A DNA stretch of 64,000 bases from Acytostelium subglobosum LB1 (taxonomy: Eukaryota > Evosea > Eumycetozoa > Acytosteliales > Acytosteliaceae), in NCBI RefSeq assembly GCF_000787575.1, contig NW_012236510.1:248001-312000 (forward strand). The letters are read 5' to 3'. Below the pieces are notes generated by a model. It worked only from the letters and a program-made list of their open reading frames with translations. It did not search any database and was not told the origin of the DNA. Positions 21,634-34,200 of the stretch are shown one piece after another. The position numbers were made by a program, and so were the translations under genes. The number at the start of each line of letters is the position of its first letter. The first letter of the stretch is position 1.

Positions 21634-24292
21634 CTAGAACAAGAGGGAGACTAATTCCTCAAAGTCCTTGGAGTTGATCTCTGGGTTGCTGTTGGAGTCG
21701 TCCGACTTGCCATCGGTCGACGAGAGCTTGGACACCTTGCTAAAGTAGTCGACAATGAGGAAGCCAAGCGACTCGGCACCATCGTTGTTGTTGTCGTTCT
21801 CGAAGCAGCAATCGCGCAATATATGTGGCAGGTTGGTGTAGAACCAATAGATGCAGGCATTCTTGAGCTCGGTGGCCTCGTGTATGCTGGCCAGCGACAT
21901 CAGTGAGACCAGGTTGTTGGTGGACAGTGTCTCGCCAATGAGCTCGCAGCACTTGACCTTTAGACCATCCAGCAGGAACTGGTTGGCCAGGATCAGCAGC
22001 TCGGTCAACAGTGAGGAGGAGTGGCCAGTGCTTGTTGTGGAGCCAGTCGCGGTCTCGGTTGGGGGAGCCAGGTCGTCTGTGTACAGGTAGGCCAAGAGCG
22101 CCAGGAACACTTCCTTGGACACGTCTGGGACGACGATCTCTCCCTTCTCACTCTCTCGCATGCCATTGGTGAACAGTGCCTTGAAGTACTTGGATCTCGC
22201 GCTCAGTATCATCTTGTGGCCATAGATGTGCTCGCCGGCATGCTCCTTGGTCTTTCCAACGAGGAATCTAACATCGCTAAACTCTGCGCTGTTGACATAG
22301 GGCTTCATCATCGAGCCCAACGATGGAGGACTGGCGACAATGTCGCTGTCAAGCGACGATCGCAGCGATGGACCTGTCTTGCCCTGCGAGTTTCGCAGTG
22401 CCTGTTGCTGACTGTTGAGTTGTTGTTGCTGTTGGGCAAACATCGCGGCGGGATCCATAATGCCCATCAGGTTGGGTGGCAGTTGGATTGGAATAGTCAT
22501 TGCCTGTTGCTGGTGTGGTTGGTTTGGATTCTGGATAAACTGGACGAATGGATAGTATATGACAGGAACCGAGAAGGTTGGGTTGTGTGGCTCGGGTTGG
22601 TTTGGGAGTTGGATCTGAGCGATCATTGGTGCTATATGTTGTTGTTGTTGTTGTTGTTGGATTGGTTCGGGTTGTTGTTGATGTGGTGCCTGTTGCTGCT
22701 GTTGTTGCAGTGGAAGTGGCTGAGGCTGCTGCTGCAGTGGTGGTTGTTGTTGGTTCTGTTGTGCTACTACATTTACATTGTTGACATTCGTGTTGGCTAT
22801 ATTATGAAGTGTTGGTGTTGGTATTGGAGTTGGATGTGGCGTCGGTGGAATTGTTTGTGCTGCCGCTGCATTGTTGTTGTTGTTGTTTGCGTCTTGTACC
22901 TCCATCTCATCAACCTGTTGTTGCTGCTCAACATTTTGAATTTGAGCGGCCAACTGCTGCTGCTGCGCTTGCTCCTGAGCCTGTTGTTGTTGTGCTTGTT
23001 GATGATGAATCTGTTGCTGCTGTGCCAGGAGCTGCTGCTGAGCTGCCTGTTGTTGGGCCTGTTGTTGGGCTTGGAGTTGTTGCATTTGATGTTGGGCAGC
23101 GGCCTGGAGTTGGAACACGATCTGTGGTGTTGGCAACTGGATATGCTGGTTCGGTTGGGTTGGATGTGGAAGATGGATGAAGGGTGCGACGTGTGGAGCC
23201 GCATAGAAGTTGACGGGAGGCTGTGGTGTCTTGTTGCTCTGGTTCTTGCCAGATGTGGTCAGCTTGTCCAGGTTCTCATTGATCAGGCCAACGGGGAAGC
23301 GCTGGTATTTGGGTGTGGTGGGTCGCTGTGAGGGTGGCACAAAGAGGATGCCCAAGAAGCAGTAGTAGAACTTTCTGATCGATGATTGATCGGATATCTT
23401 GGAGATGTTCTTTGTGGCCTGAGAGATGGCCTCGACGATCTTGGAGTGATCGACGTGATAATGATGGTACATATATATTGATTCAAACTGGAAGTTTGGA
23501 TGCTTCTTGAGGGAATCGAGGCTGTTTGATCCTCCAAAGTATTGTGGCACAGTGCCTGATCTTGAGTATATGAATATGACGCGCATGTTCCATGCTCTCT
23601 CGACCATCGTAGTCTGAGAGTGTTTGGATTTCTCGATATGTCTGTATGTTGAATCGCTGGAGAGGTGGAGAGTATATGTGTTAGTGTCGGTCCATCGGTC
23701 GACATCAATCAGGACGGGGTCCTTACAGTGTGTCAAAGAGAGTGGTCATGTCAAAGGCGGTGAAACGACCGCCATGCTTGAGTCCATCAAACTTGGACTT
23801 GATATCGGCAATTTCACCGGTAAAGTCCATGTACCATATTGCAGAGACGCGCAGTATGCAAATGGCAAACTTGGTCGTTGGGTCCAGTCTCAGTTTGCTG
23901 CGCACAAACAACCACAACGCCTTCTTGATGTGGTCGAGACGTGGATTCGTCTGCTTGAAGATTGAGTTGATCTCCTCGTCCAGGTCGATGCAGAACACAA
24001 TATACTCCTGCTCGCCCGCCATCACAGTGCACTGTTGCATATCCAGATCACTATCGCAATTCAACTGGATTTGTTGTTGTTGACTTGGTGAAGAAATCAT
24101 TGGTGGTGAGGACATATCATCATAATCATCTTCCATACTTGTGTCTCTCTGTAATTGTTGTGTTAGTAACCTTTGTGATTGAGTGAGCAGGAGTGATTGA
24201 GTGAGCGGGCGAGTACGTACTGACGATATTCTCCTCTTGGGAGAGCAATCCGGTGAAATGGAGTTGGTATCCTTTCTCTTTGATGGAAGCAT
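21634..24292 (-). CDS. MERIT40/BABAM1-like vWA domain fused to BTB/POZ
   Basis: Exons are 24292-24221, 24148-23727 and 23656-21634 (838 residues). The first intron (72 bases) is in frame and open, so it could be retained. Residues about 65-290 resemble BABAM1: an acidic start YIVFCIDLDEEIN, then ALWLFVRSKLRLD, KFAICILRVSAIWYMDFT, FDMTTLFDTL and RVIFIYSRSGTVPQ, in the order and spacing of that family. A roughly 300-residue linker is very rich in Gln with Asn, Ala and Pro. The BTB/POZ domain (about 612-745) has FSDVRFLVG, HKMILSARSKYFKALFTNGMRE and LLAYLYTD, followed by a BACK-like helical part. BTB proteins usually join CUL3, and MERIT40 scaffolds the BRISC/BRCA1-A deubiquitinase. The combination is unexpected (see findings). 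It converges with the RNase L-like gene, 169 bases apart. Confidence 0.82.
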
Positions 24293-25765
24293 ACTTGTGT
24301 TGAGTGGATAGGTCGCAACCTTTCGGACAATTAAGTATTATTGTTGTTGATATATATTACTTTTCTTTCTCTTCTAATCGTACTTCTATATTGTTGCACT
24401 GTTATATTGTTGTTGTTGTCTAGGATTATCTGTTTGTTTATTGCTATTGTATTAATACAGGTTAGGTTGTTAACTTAAGTGATAATAATAATGTTATCTA
24501 TTTGTGTGTATGTTTGTGTGTGTGAGATGTTGAATGAATGAGTGAGAGAGTGTCGTTGGAAGATTGTTTTATCACAATGTGTTATGTGTTTGTTTGGGAA
24601 ATCGATTAGGGTGTGTGTTTGATTGATTGATTGTTTGACGGATGGAATAAAGGTTTTTGATGTTGTTGGCATAAGGGAGAAGTTTGAGATTGTGACACAC
24701 ACAAACAAACAAGGCTCCGAAGACTGTCGTCCAAGGGGCAAGCAATCCAATCGCACTCAACTGACTGGCTGATTAATTAATAACACACTTCTCTCACTAT
24801 TTTGATCAATAAATCAATAAAATTCGTCGGTTTCTCAAAAACACACTCGAACACACAGGCTGATTGAGAGGTTGCAAGTGAAATCCAATTGCCAATTTTA
24901 GGTTCACTGGATGTTGTCGATTGATCCGATCGGATTTGTGATTGCTAGATGGGTGAGGCCGGTCCATGCCGGAATTGCAAAGATGAGCATCTTTGATAAT
25001 CTAATGATGAACGACAGATCCCTTTTGCTGCTTCCAATGGAAAAGTGTGATGATTGTTTGATTGATTGATTGGGTAACTTTATACATACTTTATTACTGA
25101 CTGATCAATTTAAAAGTGATGATGTGTAATCTAGAGTTGAGTGTAGTAAGTTCAGTTCAACAATGATTGTTCTGTAGTTGTAGTAGTCTAGTCTGAAGAA
25201 GAATTATATTATATTATATGTTGTTGTGTGAAGTACTAGTAGTTGTTTGTTAATTGGATGGTTCAGGTTGTAGTGTTGTTTGAATGGTGGATGGATGGAG
25301 ACTTGAAGGATGAATGTTTCGATTGTATGAAGAGCGAGCTTGAATGAATGAATGAATGAATGAGTAAATGAGCGAGTGAATGTTGTTAATGAGGTGTGAG
25401 ATTGAGTGTTTATTTATACATACTTGTATGTGTGAGTGAGTGAGTGAATGAGTGAGTGAGTGATTGCAATCGTGTTGTGTGTGTGATGTGTTGTGATGTG
25501 TGAGTTGTCCTTGTGTTTGTTGAATTAGATGGAAGTGTGTGAGTGAGTGTGTATTAATAGGGAGTTTGTTTGTTTGTGGGTGTGCCTGTTGTAGAGATTG
25601 TTGGTGTTGTTGATGAGAGTGTTGTCAGTTCATCTTCTGAATTAATGAACATTTCCATTTTGAATGTCACATTATGACAACAACAGATAACATGTATGCA
25701 CTTCTGTGTATGTAAGTATGGACAATGAGAGTGAGTAGAATGTTTATTATTAATTCAATTAATTG
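24293..25765. other. Long intergenic region, low-complexity, one short perfect hairpin
   Basis: Mostly TGATTGA, TGAATGAG and GTGT runs in minus-gene polarity. A more complex island at about 24880-25030 contains the 12-bp palindrome ATCCGATCGGAT and a perfect 8-bp inverted repeat CAAAGATG/CATCTTTG (24978-24995). A minus-strand frame near 24600-24760 has membrane-like character but no ATG and no partner exon. No gene is supported. Confidence 0.5.
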
Positions 25766-26518
25766 TTACAGGCCTTGTTGTTGTTGATCAGCTCGACCGT
25801 AGCTTTCGAATGAGTTTGGATCAAATGTTGTTTCATTGACTTGTTGTTGTTGATGTAAATATATATTACCACCAATGTTATCAGACGATAGACTAGACAT
25901 TGAAGATGGAGATGTTGTAGTAGTTGTTGTGGTAGTTGTGGTAGTAGTAGTTGATGATGAGGATGGGAATGGAACACCAGTTCCAGCATCCTGGAAAGAG
26001 TATATTGGTTGTAATTGATCTTGTTGCTGTTGTTGTTGTAGTTGGATTGGGTTGGAAGATGAAGAGGAGGACTCTAGACCTCGAGGTGATGTTGGTGGCG
26101 AAGTCATATCAATGCTTTCTTTCTTCTTACTTGGTGATTTCTTGGCGTTCATAGCCTCCTTCTTTTCATTCTCTCTATATCTTGTGAGGTACAACTTCAA
26201 TGGTTCAATGTAGCGTTCGAAACCAAGTGTGGTCATGGCAGCAATAACATCTTCACCATTGATCGTCTTTCTCTTCTCCTGTTGACATATTTCACTGGCT
26301 TCACTTGTTATAAAGCTTATAAATTCACTGACACAGTCTTGTACTGTATCCTTGGCATCCTTTGCAACCTTTGCATTATTTGGTAATGACTTCTTCATAA
26401 TCCTTATAATATTTGCTATTGGAAGATATTTATCCTGCTCCCTGGTATCCGAATCCCTTGATCCACCAAGTCCTCCACTACTTCCAGATAAATCATCATT
26501 TCCAGAATCACCTTCCAT
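25766..26518 (-). CDS. nfyB: CCAAT-binding factor subunit NF-YB (HAP3)
   Basis: Single exon, 250 residues. The histone-fold core (about 27-120) is textbook [69 protein letters not shown], then [17 protein letters not shown]. It dimerises with NF-YC and, with NF-YA, binds CCAAT boxes. The C-terminal half is Gln/Ser/Thr-rich with SPTSP-like pieces, a probable activation region. A long Thr run (about 190-202) is encoded by near-pure ACT/ACA repeats. The start ATG is followed by an acidic, Gly/Ser-rich leader, normal for the family. Confidence 0.95.
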   Translation of the reverse strand: MEGDSGNDDLSGSSGGLGGSRDSDTREQDKYLPIANIIRIMKKSLPNNAKVAKDAKDTVQDCVSEFISFITSEASEICQQEKRKTINGEDVIAAMTTLGFERYIEPLKLYLTRYRENEKKEAMNAKKSPSKKKESIDMTSPPTSPRGLESSSSSSNPIQLQQQQQQDQLQPIYSFQDAGTGVPFPSSSSTTTTTTTTTTTTTSPSSMSSLSSDNIGGNIYLHQQQQVNETTFDPNSFESYGRADQQQQGL

Positions 26519-27473
26519 CCTTTTTAAAAATTTTTTATATTCCTATAAATTAATTAATTAATTAATTAATTAATTATTATTACTTATTATTACCTATTAC
26601 TATTGTTATAATAATTATATTCATTCTCCATACATATTAAAGTACTCTTATTATTATTTAGAATGAAGTCGAATAGTGTGGAGAGATAGGATTGGATATT
26701 TGAAAGGGAAAAGAATGACGATCATGAACGACTGGTATACCAGTCGCAAAGCAAGGGTATCAACTCAACTTGATCCTCGACCGTCGATTCCAACAACCCA
26801 CATTTACTACCTTACAAGCATGGCAAGCAAGCAACAGGCGGGCATGTGTTGTTGGCTCATTCCAGCTTGGCGCCAACATCACACCATCAAGCACCCCAGC
26901 TCACTGTCTCACACACACTCACACACACACCTTCATTGACCGTCGTGTTGGAAATGTGTGGATGATTGTGATTGGTAGTTGTAGAATAATACTGCAATGT
27001 AGCATGTTCAGTTTGAGCGTTGATTGGATGGACTGTCGCTTGATTTATTTATTTATTGCGTTATTATTATTAAATATGTATGTGTGTATTTCATTGCGCA
27101 CTGGACTGAACTTGGACGAATTGAACTGCACTGGATTGGACTGGAAAGCACTGGAAGTACTATTGTTTGAATGAATTGGATTACGGTAAGAGAGGTTAAT
27201 GTCACTATCTCTCACTCCCTCTCTCTCCCTCACTATTTACATACTTTGGAAGGAAGAAGACATTAATTCATGTTCCACCGAGCCAAACTGAATTATCGAT
27301 GATTGACAAGATTACATATTATAACAATACATTGATGATGTTGTGTAATTAACAACAACATCTTTATTCAATAACTGGTTGATAGAATGGTCGACTGATC
27401 GAAAGAATTGATTGATGGATGGTACCAAGGGGCTATTTGAATCTCGATTGATGATGGTTAGATGCACGCATTT
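26519..27473. other. Intergenic: NF-YB promoter and 3' flank of the VIT/vWA gene
   Basis: Directly upstream of NF-YB is a homopolymer-rich AT block with (TTAA)n at about 26548-26575. The rest has no coding frame with normal composition. A pyrimidine run (CTCTCTCCCTCACT) lies near 27215-27235. Confidence 0.5.
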
Positions 27474-28418
27474 TTAGTTTGCGAATGTGATGGCCTGTGC
27501 GATGAGATTGTTGTATTGATCTACACATCCGGCAGCGGTCAATTGGGACTTTACCCACTTGATAGCCTTGTTCACGATTTGTAACCACTGATCCTTCACA
27601 TTGGCGAAGGATACCTCGAACTTGGCAATCACCAATAGTGTCGTCCAGACAATTGGCAATGATGCCAGCAAGGCTGGAGCTGAGCCACTCACTGGAGCTT
27701 GGTCCCAACTTCCATTGGCCTTTTGTGAGCGGATCAAAGTCATCATTGCATCCCCACCTGGTGCAGATGGTAAAGGGGAAACAGATGGCCTCATTGGTGA
27801 TCGTGAAGGGGCGTATGATGGTGAGTATGACGGTGATGCTGGTGAGTATGATGGTGATGTTGGTGAGTATGATGGTGATGTTGGTGAGTATGATGTTGTT
27901 GTCGGTAAATAGTTCAAATGATCCAATAAAGATGTCGTTGCTCCATTTGACATCGACTGATATTGTTGTTGTGGACTGAATTGTTGTTGTTGTTGTTGTT
28001 GATGCTGTAGTTGTGGCATCCTTTGCACGTTGGATGACATTTGCTGGAATGATTGACTCTGAGAACTCATGCCCATTTGTTGTGGCATCATTGGTTGCTG
28101 TTGTACAAAGTGCGGTTGGTGGCCTCCACGACCATCCGTCTGTCCCACAGGTATCATTTGTTGTTGTGGATGTGGTATGTAACACATTGGTTGACTTTGC
28201 TGTGGCGATTGCACTACATTCTGAAGCTGTTGCGGTTGACCTCCGAATACGCTAGCGAGCATGTCCATATCAGTTTGATTGCTAACCCTAGTTCTCTTGG
28301 AGAGTGATGACATCGACATCTGCTGGTTCATAGAGTTTGAAGATGGACCTGCAAAGGTGCTCCTCATTCCAGAGTGATAATTTCTAGCCAATCCTTGTTG
28401 TTGTTGTAGTTGTTGTAC

Positions 28419-28458
<40 letters not shown>

Positions 28459-28496
28459 AGTTGTTGTAGTTGTTGTAGTTGTTGTAGTTGTTGTAG

Positions 28497-28576
<80 letters not shown>

Positions 28577-30414
28577 GGACTGGGATTACATTGACCACTC
28601 TCATCGTCTCCTCGGTGGCCGTGTCAGACTCGGACACCACAACAAACGATGTGTGACTGGAGACCACTTGGTACTTCTTTCCCAACGCCACGATCTTGTC
28701 CTTGTTCTGGTTGGCGGTTCCTTTGCGCTCCTGCTCCTCGAGGTCTGCGATCTGCATGTGTGCGGTGAGCGTGTGCAGCGGGTTGCTCAAGGCCGAGACA
28801 GCCGAACTAAAGTCGACTGGCACCTCATAGCTCAGCTTGGTACCAGTAGGTCCGTCGGCAGTGATTACAATGTTGGAAACCGTGGTTGGCGTGGCGGAGT
28901 TGATCATTGCGTAGATCATCATGCGCTCATGGTTAAAGACTGGTCTGATGCGCTGTGGTGCCTGGACGCAATCCAATCCCGCCCAGTCCACCTTGATGTT
29001 GGAGACGGTTGGTTCATTGGCAATGTTCATCAACTTCATCACCTTGCTCTGCATGTCACTCGACTCTTGTATAAACTCATAGTATCCCTTGCATGCCTTG
29101 GACAGTCCCAGCACCAGTTCCTTGTCAACACCACCTCCAATGCCAAGAGTGAATATCCTTGTAGTCTTGGCCTCTCTTCCAACATAGTCCACCAGTTCAT
29201 CACGCTGTGATACCTCTCCATCAGTGACTAGAAAGGTGTTAGTATTGGTCATCACTCAGTTGAACTCATCAGTGTTGCTCATACATACGGATAAAGACTT
29301 GTCTTGGATACTCATAGTCATACTCATTATTGAGAATGGCCTTAATTGGTGGCAACAACTCAGTACCGCCAAGCTTGGCATCGATTTGCCTGATATAGTT
29401 GTTGGCTTGATCGAGACTTTCGTCATTGTAGTCTTTTGATGATGGGAACAATGCGGTGAATGTAGATCCAAACAGCCAGATGTTGAAGCGCGACTTCTCA
29501 GTGAGCGAGCGCATAAGGATCTCAAGGGCTAGCTTGGCCTTGGCGATGCTGCCACCAGACATACTGCCCGAGCAGTCGAGCAGGAAGATGAACTCAGACT
29601 TTTGGTCGACATCCTCGAGGGGCACCTCGATCGAGGGGAAGAAGTTGAGTGCCAGTGCGTATGTATCCTCTGTGCTTCGCTCAAGGTAGTAGGCTGGGCG
29701 CTTTTGGGAGGCCGGGGTCACACACACGACGATGTTCCTGGGCACGCCGACAGTGGTCGCAAGTGACACTGTTGCCGACGTGCCATTGATTGTAGTCTTG
29801 TGGTCAGCGTAGTGCTCCAGCTGGAGGGCAACGATCTTAGTCGATATGTTGATGTTAACCTTCAAGTCCAGTTTGAAGGCGTGTCTGGGGAACATACTAC
29901 GGTGCAAAGTGTAGTGGAAGTCCTGGAGATGGGTGCTAACCTCCGAGACGATGGTCAGGGTGACGGTCACCTTCTTTGTGGGCGGGATGTTTCCAATGAT
30001 AGTGCTGAACGATCCATTATCGTTCTTCTCGACCAAGAAGGCTTGGTGGCCACTGGCCAGGGCATCCTGGTATGTCTCCTGCGCCTCGGACTTCTCCTTG
30101 ATCTTGGCCACGAGAGTCTTGTCGTCGTATCTCACGATGAAGCGACTCACAACGGACTGGGGTGGCAAGGGCATTTGGTACTTTGCCTCGACGGGAGTAG
30201 TAGAGTCGTTGGTGTAGTGTTGTATCATTTCAGTGGAGACGCACGAGTCTGTCATTGTGGCATTGATTTCAAACTCGGTCAAACGGAACTGATTGCCCAG
30301 TCCCCTGAATGGAGCAATTCTATTACTATCCAAACGGTCAAAGAACAATGAGTAACTCGGGTCTTGTATCCTCATACTTGGACAGACGAATCTAATTGGT
30401 GGAAGGTATAACAT
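27474..30414 (-). CDS. VIT + vWA domain protein with polyQ and RNA polymerase II CTD-like heptads
   Basis: Exons 30414-29289 and 29227-27474 (phase 1) give 959 residues. The VIT domain (about 30-165) has the family's METAYVFP-like region, [18 protein letters not shown] and [11 protein letters not shown]. The vWA domain (about 270-430) has an intact MIDAS motif, LDCSGSMSG, and the spliced block VFILTDGEVS. A second beta domain follows, then a Gln-rich linker with a long CAA-encoded run (about 592-653). Four YSPTSPS-like heptads (about 818-849) and a C-terminal alpha-helical domain ([21 protein letters not shown]) close the protein. The architecture resembles the VIT/vWA part of PARP4 and the VWA5 family, which associate with vaults or the ER. 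No PARP domain is present. It is likely a cytosolic, metal-dependent adhesion-type scaffold. Confidence 0.93.
27820..27903 (-). repeat. Four tandem 21-bp units encoding YSPTSPS-like heptads
   Basis: Near-perfect 21-base direct repeats encode heptads equal or close to the RNA polymerase II CTD consensus: two exact YSPTSPS, then degenerate ones. They lie in the C-terminal part of the VIT/vWA protein. Confidence 0.9.
28395..28577 (-). repeat. CAA trinucleotide tract (polyglutamine)
   Basis: The coding tract of the VIT/vWA gene has an uninterrupted stretch at 28497-28577 of 27 CAA codons with no CAG. The rest is interrupted by regular CTA-type Leu codons every third residue (L-Q-Q periodicity). 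Confidence 0.95.
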
Positions 30415-31225
30415 GGTAAATAAAGTATTATTATTATTAATAGTATGTATGAATGTAGTATGTATTGGTTATATGTGAATTAGTATGTAAGGTGTAAAAC
30501 TATGGTATAATTATTGAATGATGTTGAAGTAAGTGAATGACACACTTCTATTTATTACTTTGCATCAATCAAAATATCCTGTAGTTCACAACATTTCTCA
30601 TTTTGGTCATAATCTTTGAATTGATTTTTGATGAAGACGTGTCATGCCCTCATTTGGAAATTCCGGACACCATCTTATTTAGTCAATAAATAAATTCTTA
30701 TACTAAAATATAAATATTAATAAAATATTTAAATATTTAATATATTATTTAAGATTCTATTCTTATATCACTCACTTTAGAATGTTGATCTTCCATTCGA
30801 ATGCCCACAGGTTATATATGTTGATTATATCACTGATCAAATTATTTGTGTGATCGTGGACGGTGATCGACATAACAGCACACAATATAGTGTGCAAATT
30901 TGGAAGTGATGATGAGTATAGTGTGTGTTGTTGGAATCAGGTGTGAATGTGAATGAAGTGAATGTGATCGAATTAATTAATTGATTGATTGGAAGAAGGA
31001 GGGTAAGGTAAAGAGGGGAATGATTGAATTAATGGATGAGGTGTGAAACTCCTCCTGCTTAACAGACCTGACCTGACCAGTCTTCTCCACTTGGATCAGA
31101 CTAATACAAGTATTTCCCAGATCTTCTTCAATCCATCCATCAATCACAAACATACATATACATTTATATTAATATAGTATTATAACTATGACTAATAATT
31201 AGTTATAATTGATTCACATATTAGA
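30415..31225. other. Divergent intergenic region between the VIT/vWA gene and the GPCR gene
   Basis: Strongly AT-rich (for example 30690-30760). TTGATTGATTGG at about 30980 is in the minus-gene polarity. A short GCACAC/GTGTGC hairpin lies near 30880-30898. No coding frame. Confidence 0.5.
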
Positions 31226-34200
31226 ATGAGAGCTAAACTATTGTTATTGTTCCTTCTATTGTACATTAACCTGGAGCTGGCAGGTATGTTCATCTTCCAT
31301 CTTTGGTTGTACAAAGATGATCCCATAAATTCAAAAGTTTGAACAACTTGTTGACTAACTTTGAACATCATTATCTCTTTGAACATCATTCAACAGACTC
31401 GCAGCAACTGCAACTGCAACAACAATCGATCATTATATACTTATCACCACAAGGACATGACGAAGGTCTTTGTGGCCAATCACCAATAACAACAACAACA
31501 ACCACAACAGCAACATCAACAACAACAACTACATCCACACCAACATCATCTGCATCAACAGCATGCTTTTCACTTCTGTACGCAACAAGGTTGTACAGCA
31601 GCTTATTATATCCGAATCAAACATATTTATTGGCACCTGGACACTATGACTATACGACAGCGACATCGGCCGAGTACTCAATCTCGATGAGTAGGGTCAA
31701 CATGTCGATACGAGCAATTGATCCTGCACCGGGACAGACGACCATCACCACATCGAGCCGATTCATCGACCTGGCCAAGTCGAGCCTAATCATCGATGGC
31801 ATCACGTTCAAGGACAGTCGGGGGCCGACCGATGACCCGTACATCCGACACCAGCTGTTCACTGGAGTAGTGCCACGTGCGATTGGCTTCATCCGAATCA
31901 CAGATCAGTCCACATTCAACGGGTCCCGTCTATACTTTAGGAACATCACCAACTACATACTGATGCATATATCAACATGTAAGATGGTTTGCACTGCAAC
32001 TTAGTACGCGATTGAACTGACATCCATCCATCCAAACGATAGCCAGAGTATCACTGTTCAAGATGTCTGTTCAAGCTTGTGCTGGCATCAATTTAATTGG
32101 AGTGTTTCGATCCAATGTCACGATGGACAAGTGCAACATCAATACAAACAATATGGAGGGATACATTGCCTATAACTTCATCTCCTCATTAACAATGTCA
32201 AGAGTATCAATCAACAGCAACATCGTACTTTGTGGATTCTTTATGAAACGTATGTTGTAGCCAGTTCAATCACTCGCTCAATCAAACAATCAAACGTCCA
32301 AACTGACCAATGTCCAATGTCCAATCACTGAATCAAGGTGGCAGAATCACAACCAGTATGAGTAGATTCGATAATAACTACTCAAACATTGGATTGTTCA
32401 CAGGGTATGTTGTTTGTTTGATTGATTGATCGAACTAGTGATTGGTTGGTGATTGACTGGCGACACTAACTTCATCCACATCCACAGTGACAATGTATAC
32501 TTCTGGTTCGCCAACTGCATATTCTACGACAACTTTGCCACGGACACTCCAGGTGTTATCTATGGATCACTGATATCTAAGATCAGGTTGGTATCAATCA
32601 ATCGATAAATCACTCACTCGCTCACCCACTCACACACTCACTCAATCACGTGATACACAGGTTCTATGTATGCATATTCAAAGACAATGCGAGCAAGGGT
32701 ACAGCGGTACTGGCATCGGCATCACGATCAGGATCAATGTGGTACTGTGTATTCAATGATACAAAGAACAATCCAACAACATTGTCCATCTCATTGTTTG
32801 GAAGATCACGATTTGAATTCATTGAGGTCTACTTCAAGAACCAATACGGCACACTCCTATCAACTGATTCCAACTCCATTATAGTGATGGCCAAATGTGT
32901 ATTTGATTGTTAGTATCATTCATCCACTAACTACTCAATCAAACAATCAAACTAACTCATTCAACCAATTAGCCACACATGGCGAGATCATCAAGTCATT
33001 TGGAAACAGCTTCATATTCTTTATCAATAATGAGGTTGTTTCAGCACAGTCACCAAGTGCTTTGATCAGTCTATCCCATCGATCACATGCTATTATGACT
33101 TATAATCTATTCCACCAGTGTTTCGGCTCGACCATCATATCAACATCATTCTCATCAAACATATCAATCACACTTGGATACTTCAAGACCAACCTTATGA
33201 CTACCAGTGTCCTAGAAGGCAACAACTACTACAACTACTACATCCATAAGTCCATCTTCTATAACAACACTGGTATATATGTATGTATCATCAATCGGAC
33301 CATTCCACTCGCTCCATCCCTCACTCAATCCATTCATTCAATCAATCAAATCAATGTAGCAAGGTGCCGTGTTCTCACAAGATAGCACTGGACGTTTGAT
33401 ATTGGACAATTCGAGGATATTGAACAACACTGGCCCGACAGGTCCATTCGTTTATACATCAAGAACAGTCAATCGAAAGTATTGTAATACTTTTTTGGGT
33501 GATCTGACCATCGCCAACAACGTAGCGTTACAGTCTGGCGCCGTCAACTACCACGCCACCAACGATATATGTCCCTTTCGTTGTGACTTTTGCGCCATCA
33601 TTGGAAACCAATCACCCTACGCCAAGGACTTTTCCAGCGAGTATCACAACTTCTCCGTGGACATGCCCAACGTCATCGATACGCCTGGCTTCATCAAAGC
33701 CACCATCTTTGCCTACGACCGCTACAACAACCTTTACAAGGGCACCAACGACGTCATCTTCTCGCTGACCTCTGACTGCCCCAACCTCAACATCACGAGT
33801 GGAGTGACCAGCGTCGGCCTCACACCATCGGGTCGCGCCGACATGTACAACATCGAGTTGTCGGGCATCCCCAACACGACGTGCCATCTCAAGTTCTGGT
33901 CGGACCCCAATGGCACGGGCGGCTACGTCTACAAGGCCATCTGGTTCAGGAACTGCGCAGTCGGCAAGACACCATTCTACGCCGAGGGTAGGATGTACTG
34001 CGTGACCAGGGAGAAGGTGGCCAAGGTAGCCATCATCATTGTAGCAGTAATCTCTGGCGTACTGCTACTACTACTGCTCGCATCACTTGTTCTCACGATA
34101 TTATATCGCAAGAATGCATTGATCGTCAACTCCAACCCGGTATTCTTGCTCGTAGTGTTGTTTGGATGCTTTGTCCTGGTTGTGGCGTGTCCGCTAGCCT

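Noticed and set aside
22390-23110. Long plus-strand open frames antisense to the Gln-rich linker of the MERIT40-BTB gene
   Set aside because: They are reverse complements of CAA/CAG repeats (Leu/Val runs) and have no independent coding signal.
24475-24760. Minus-strand frame with a membrane-like stretch (GLLAPWTTVFGALFV)
   Set aside because: There is no ATG, a stop lies close upstream, and the rest decays into TGATTGA-type repeat. No partner exon fits in phase.
28497-29210. Plus-strand 237-codon frame opposite the VIT/vWA gene
   Set aside because: It starts with poly-Leu from the CAA tract's reverse strand. The minus-strand vWA gene fully explains the region.
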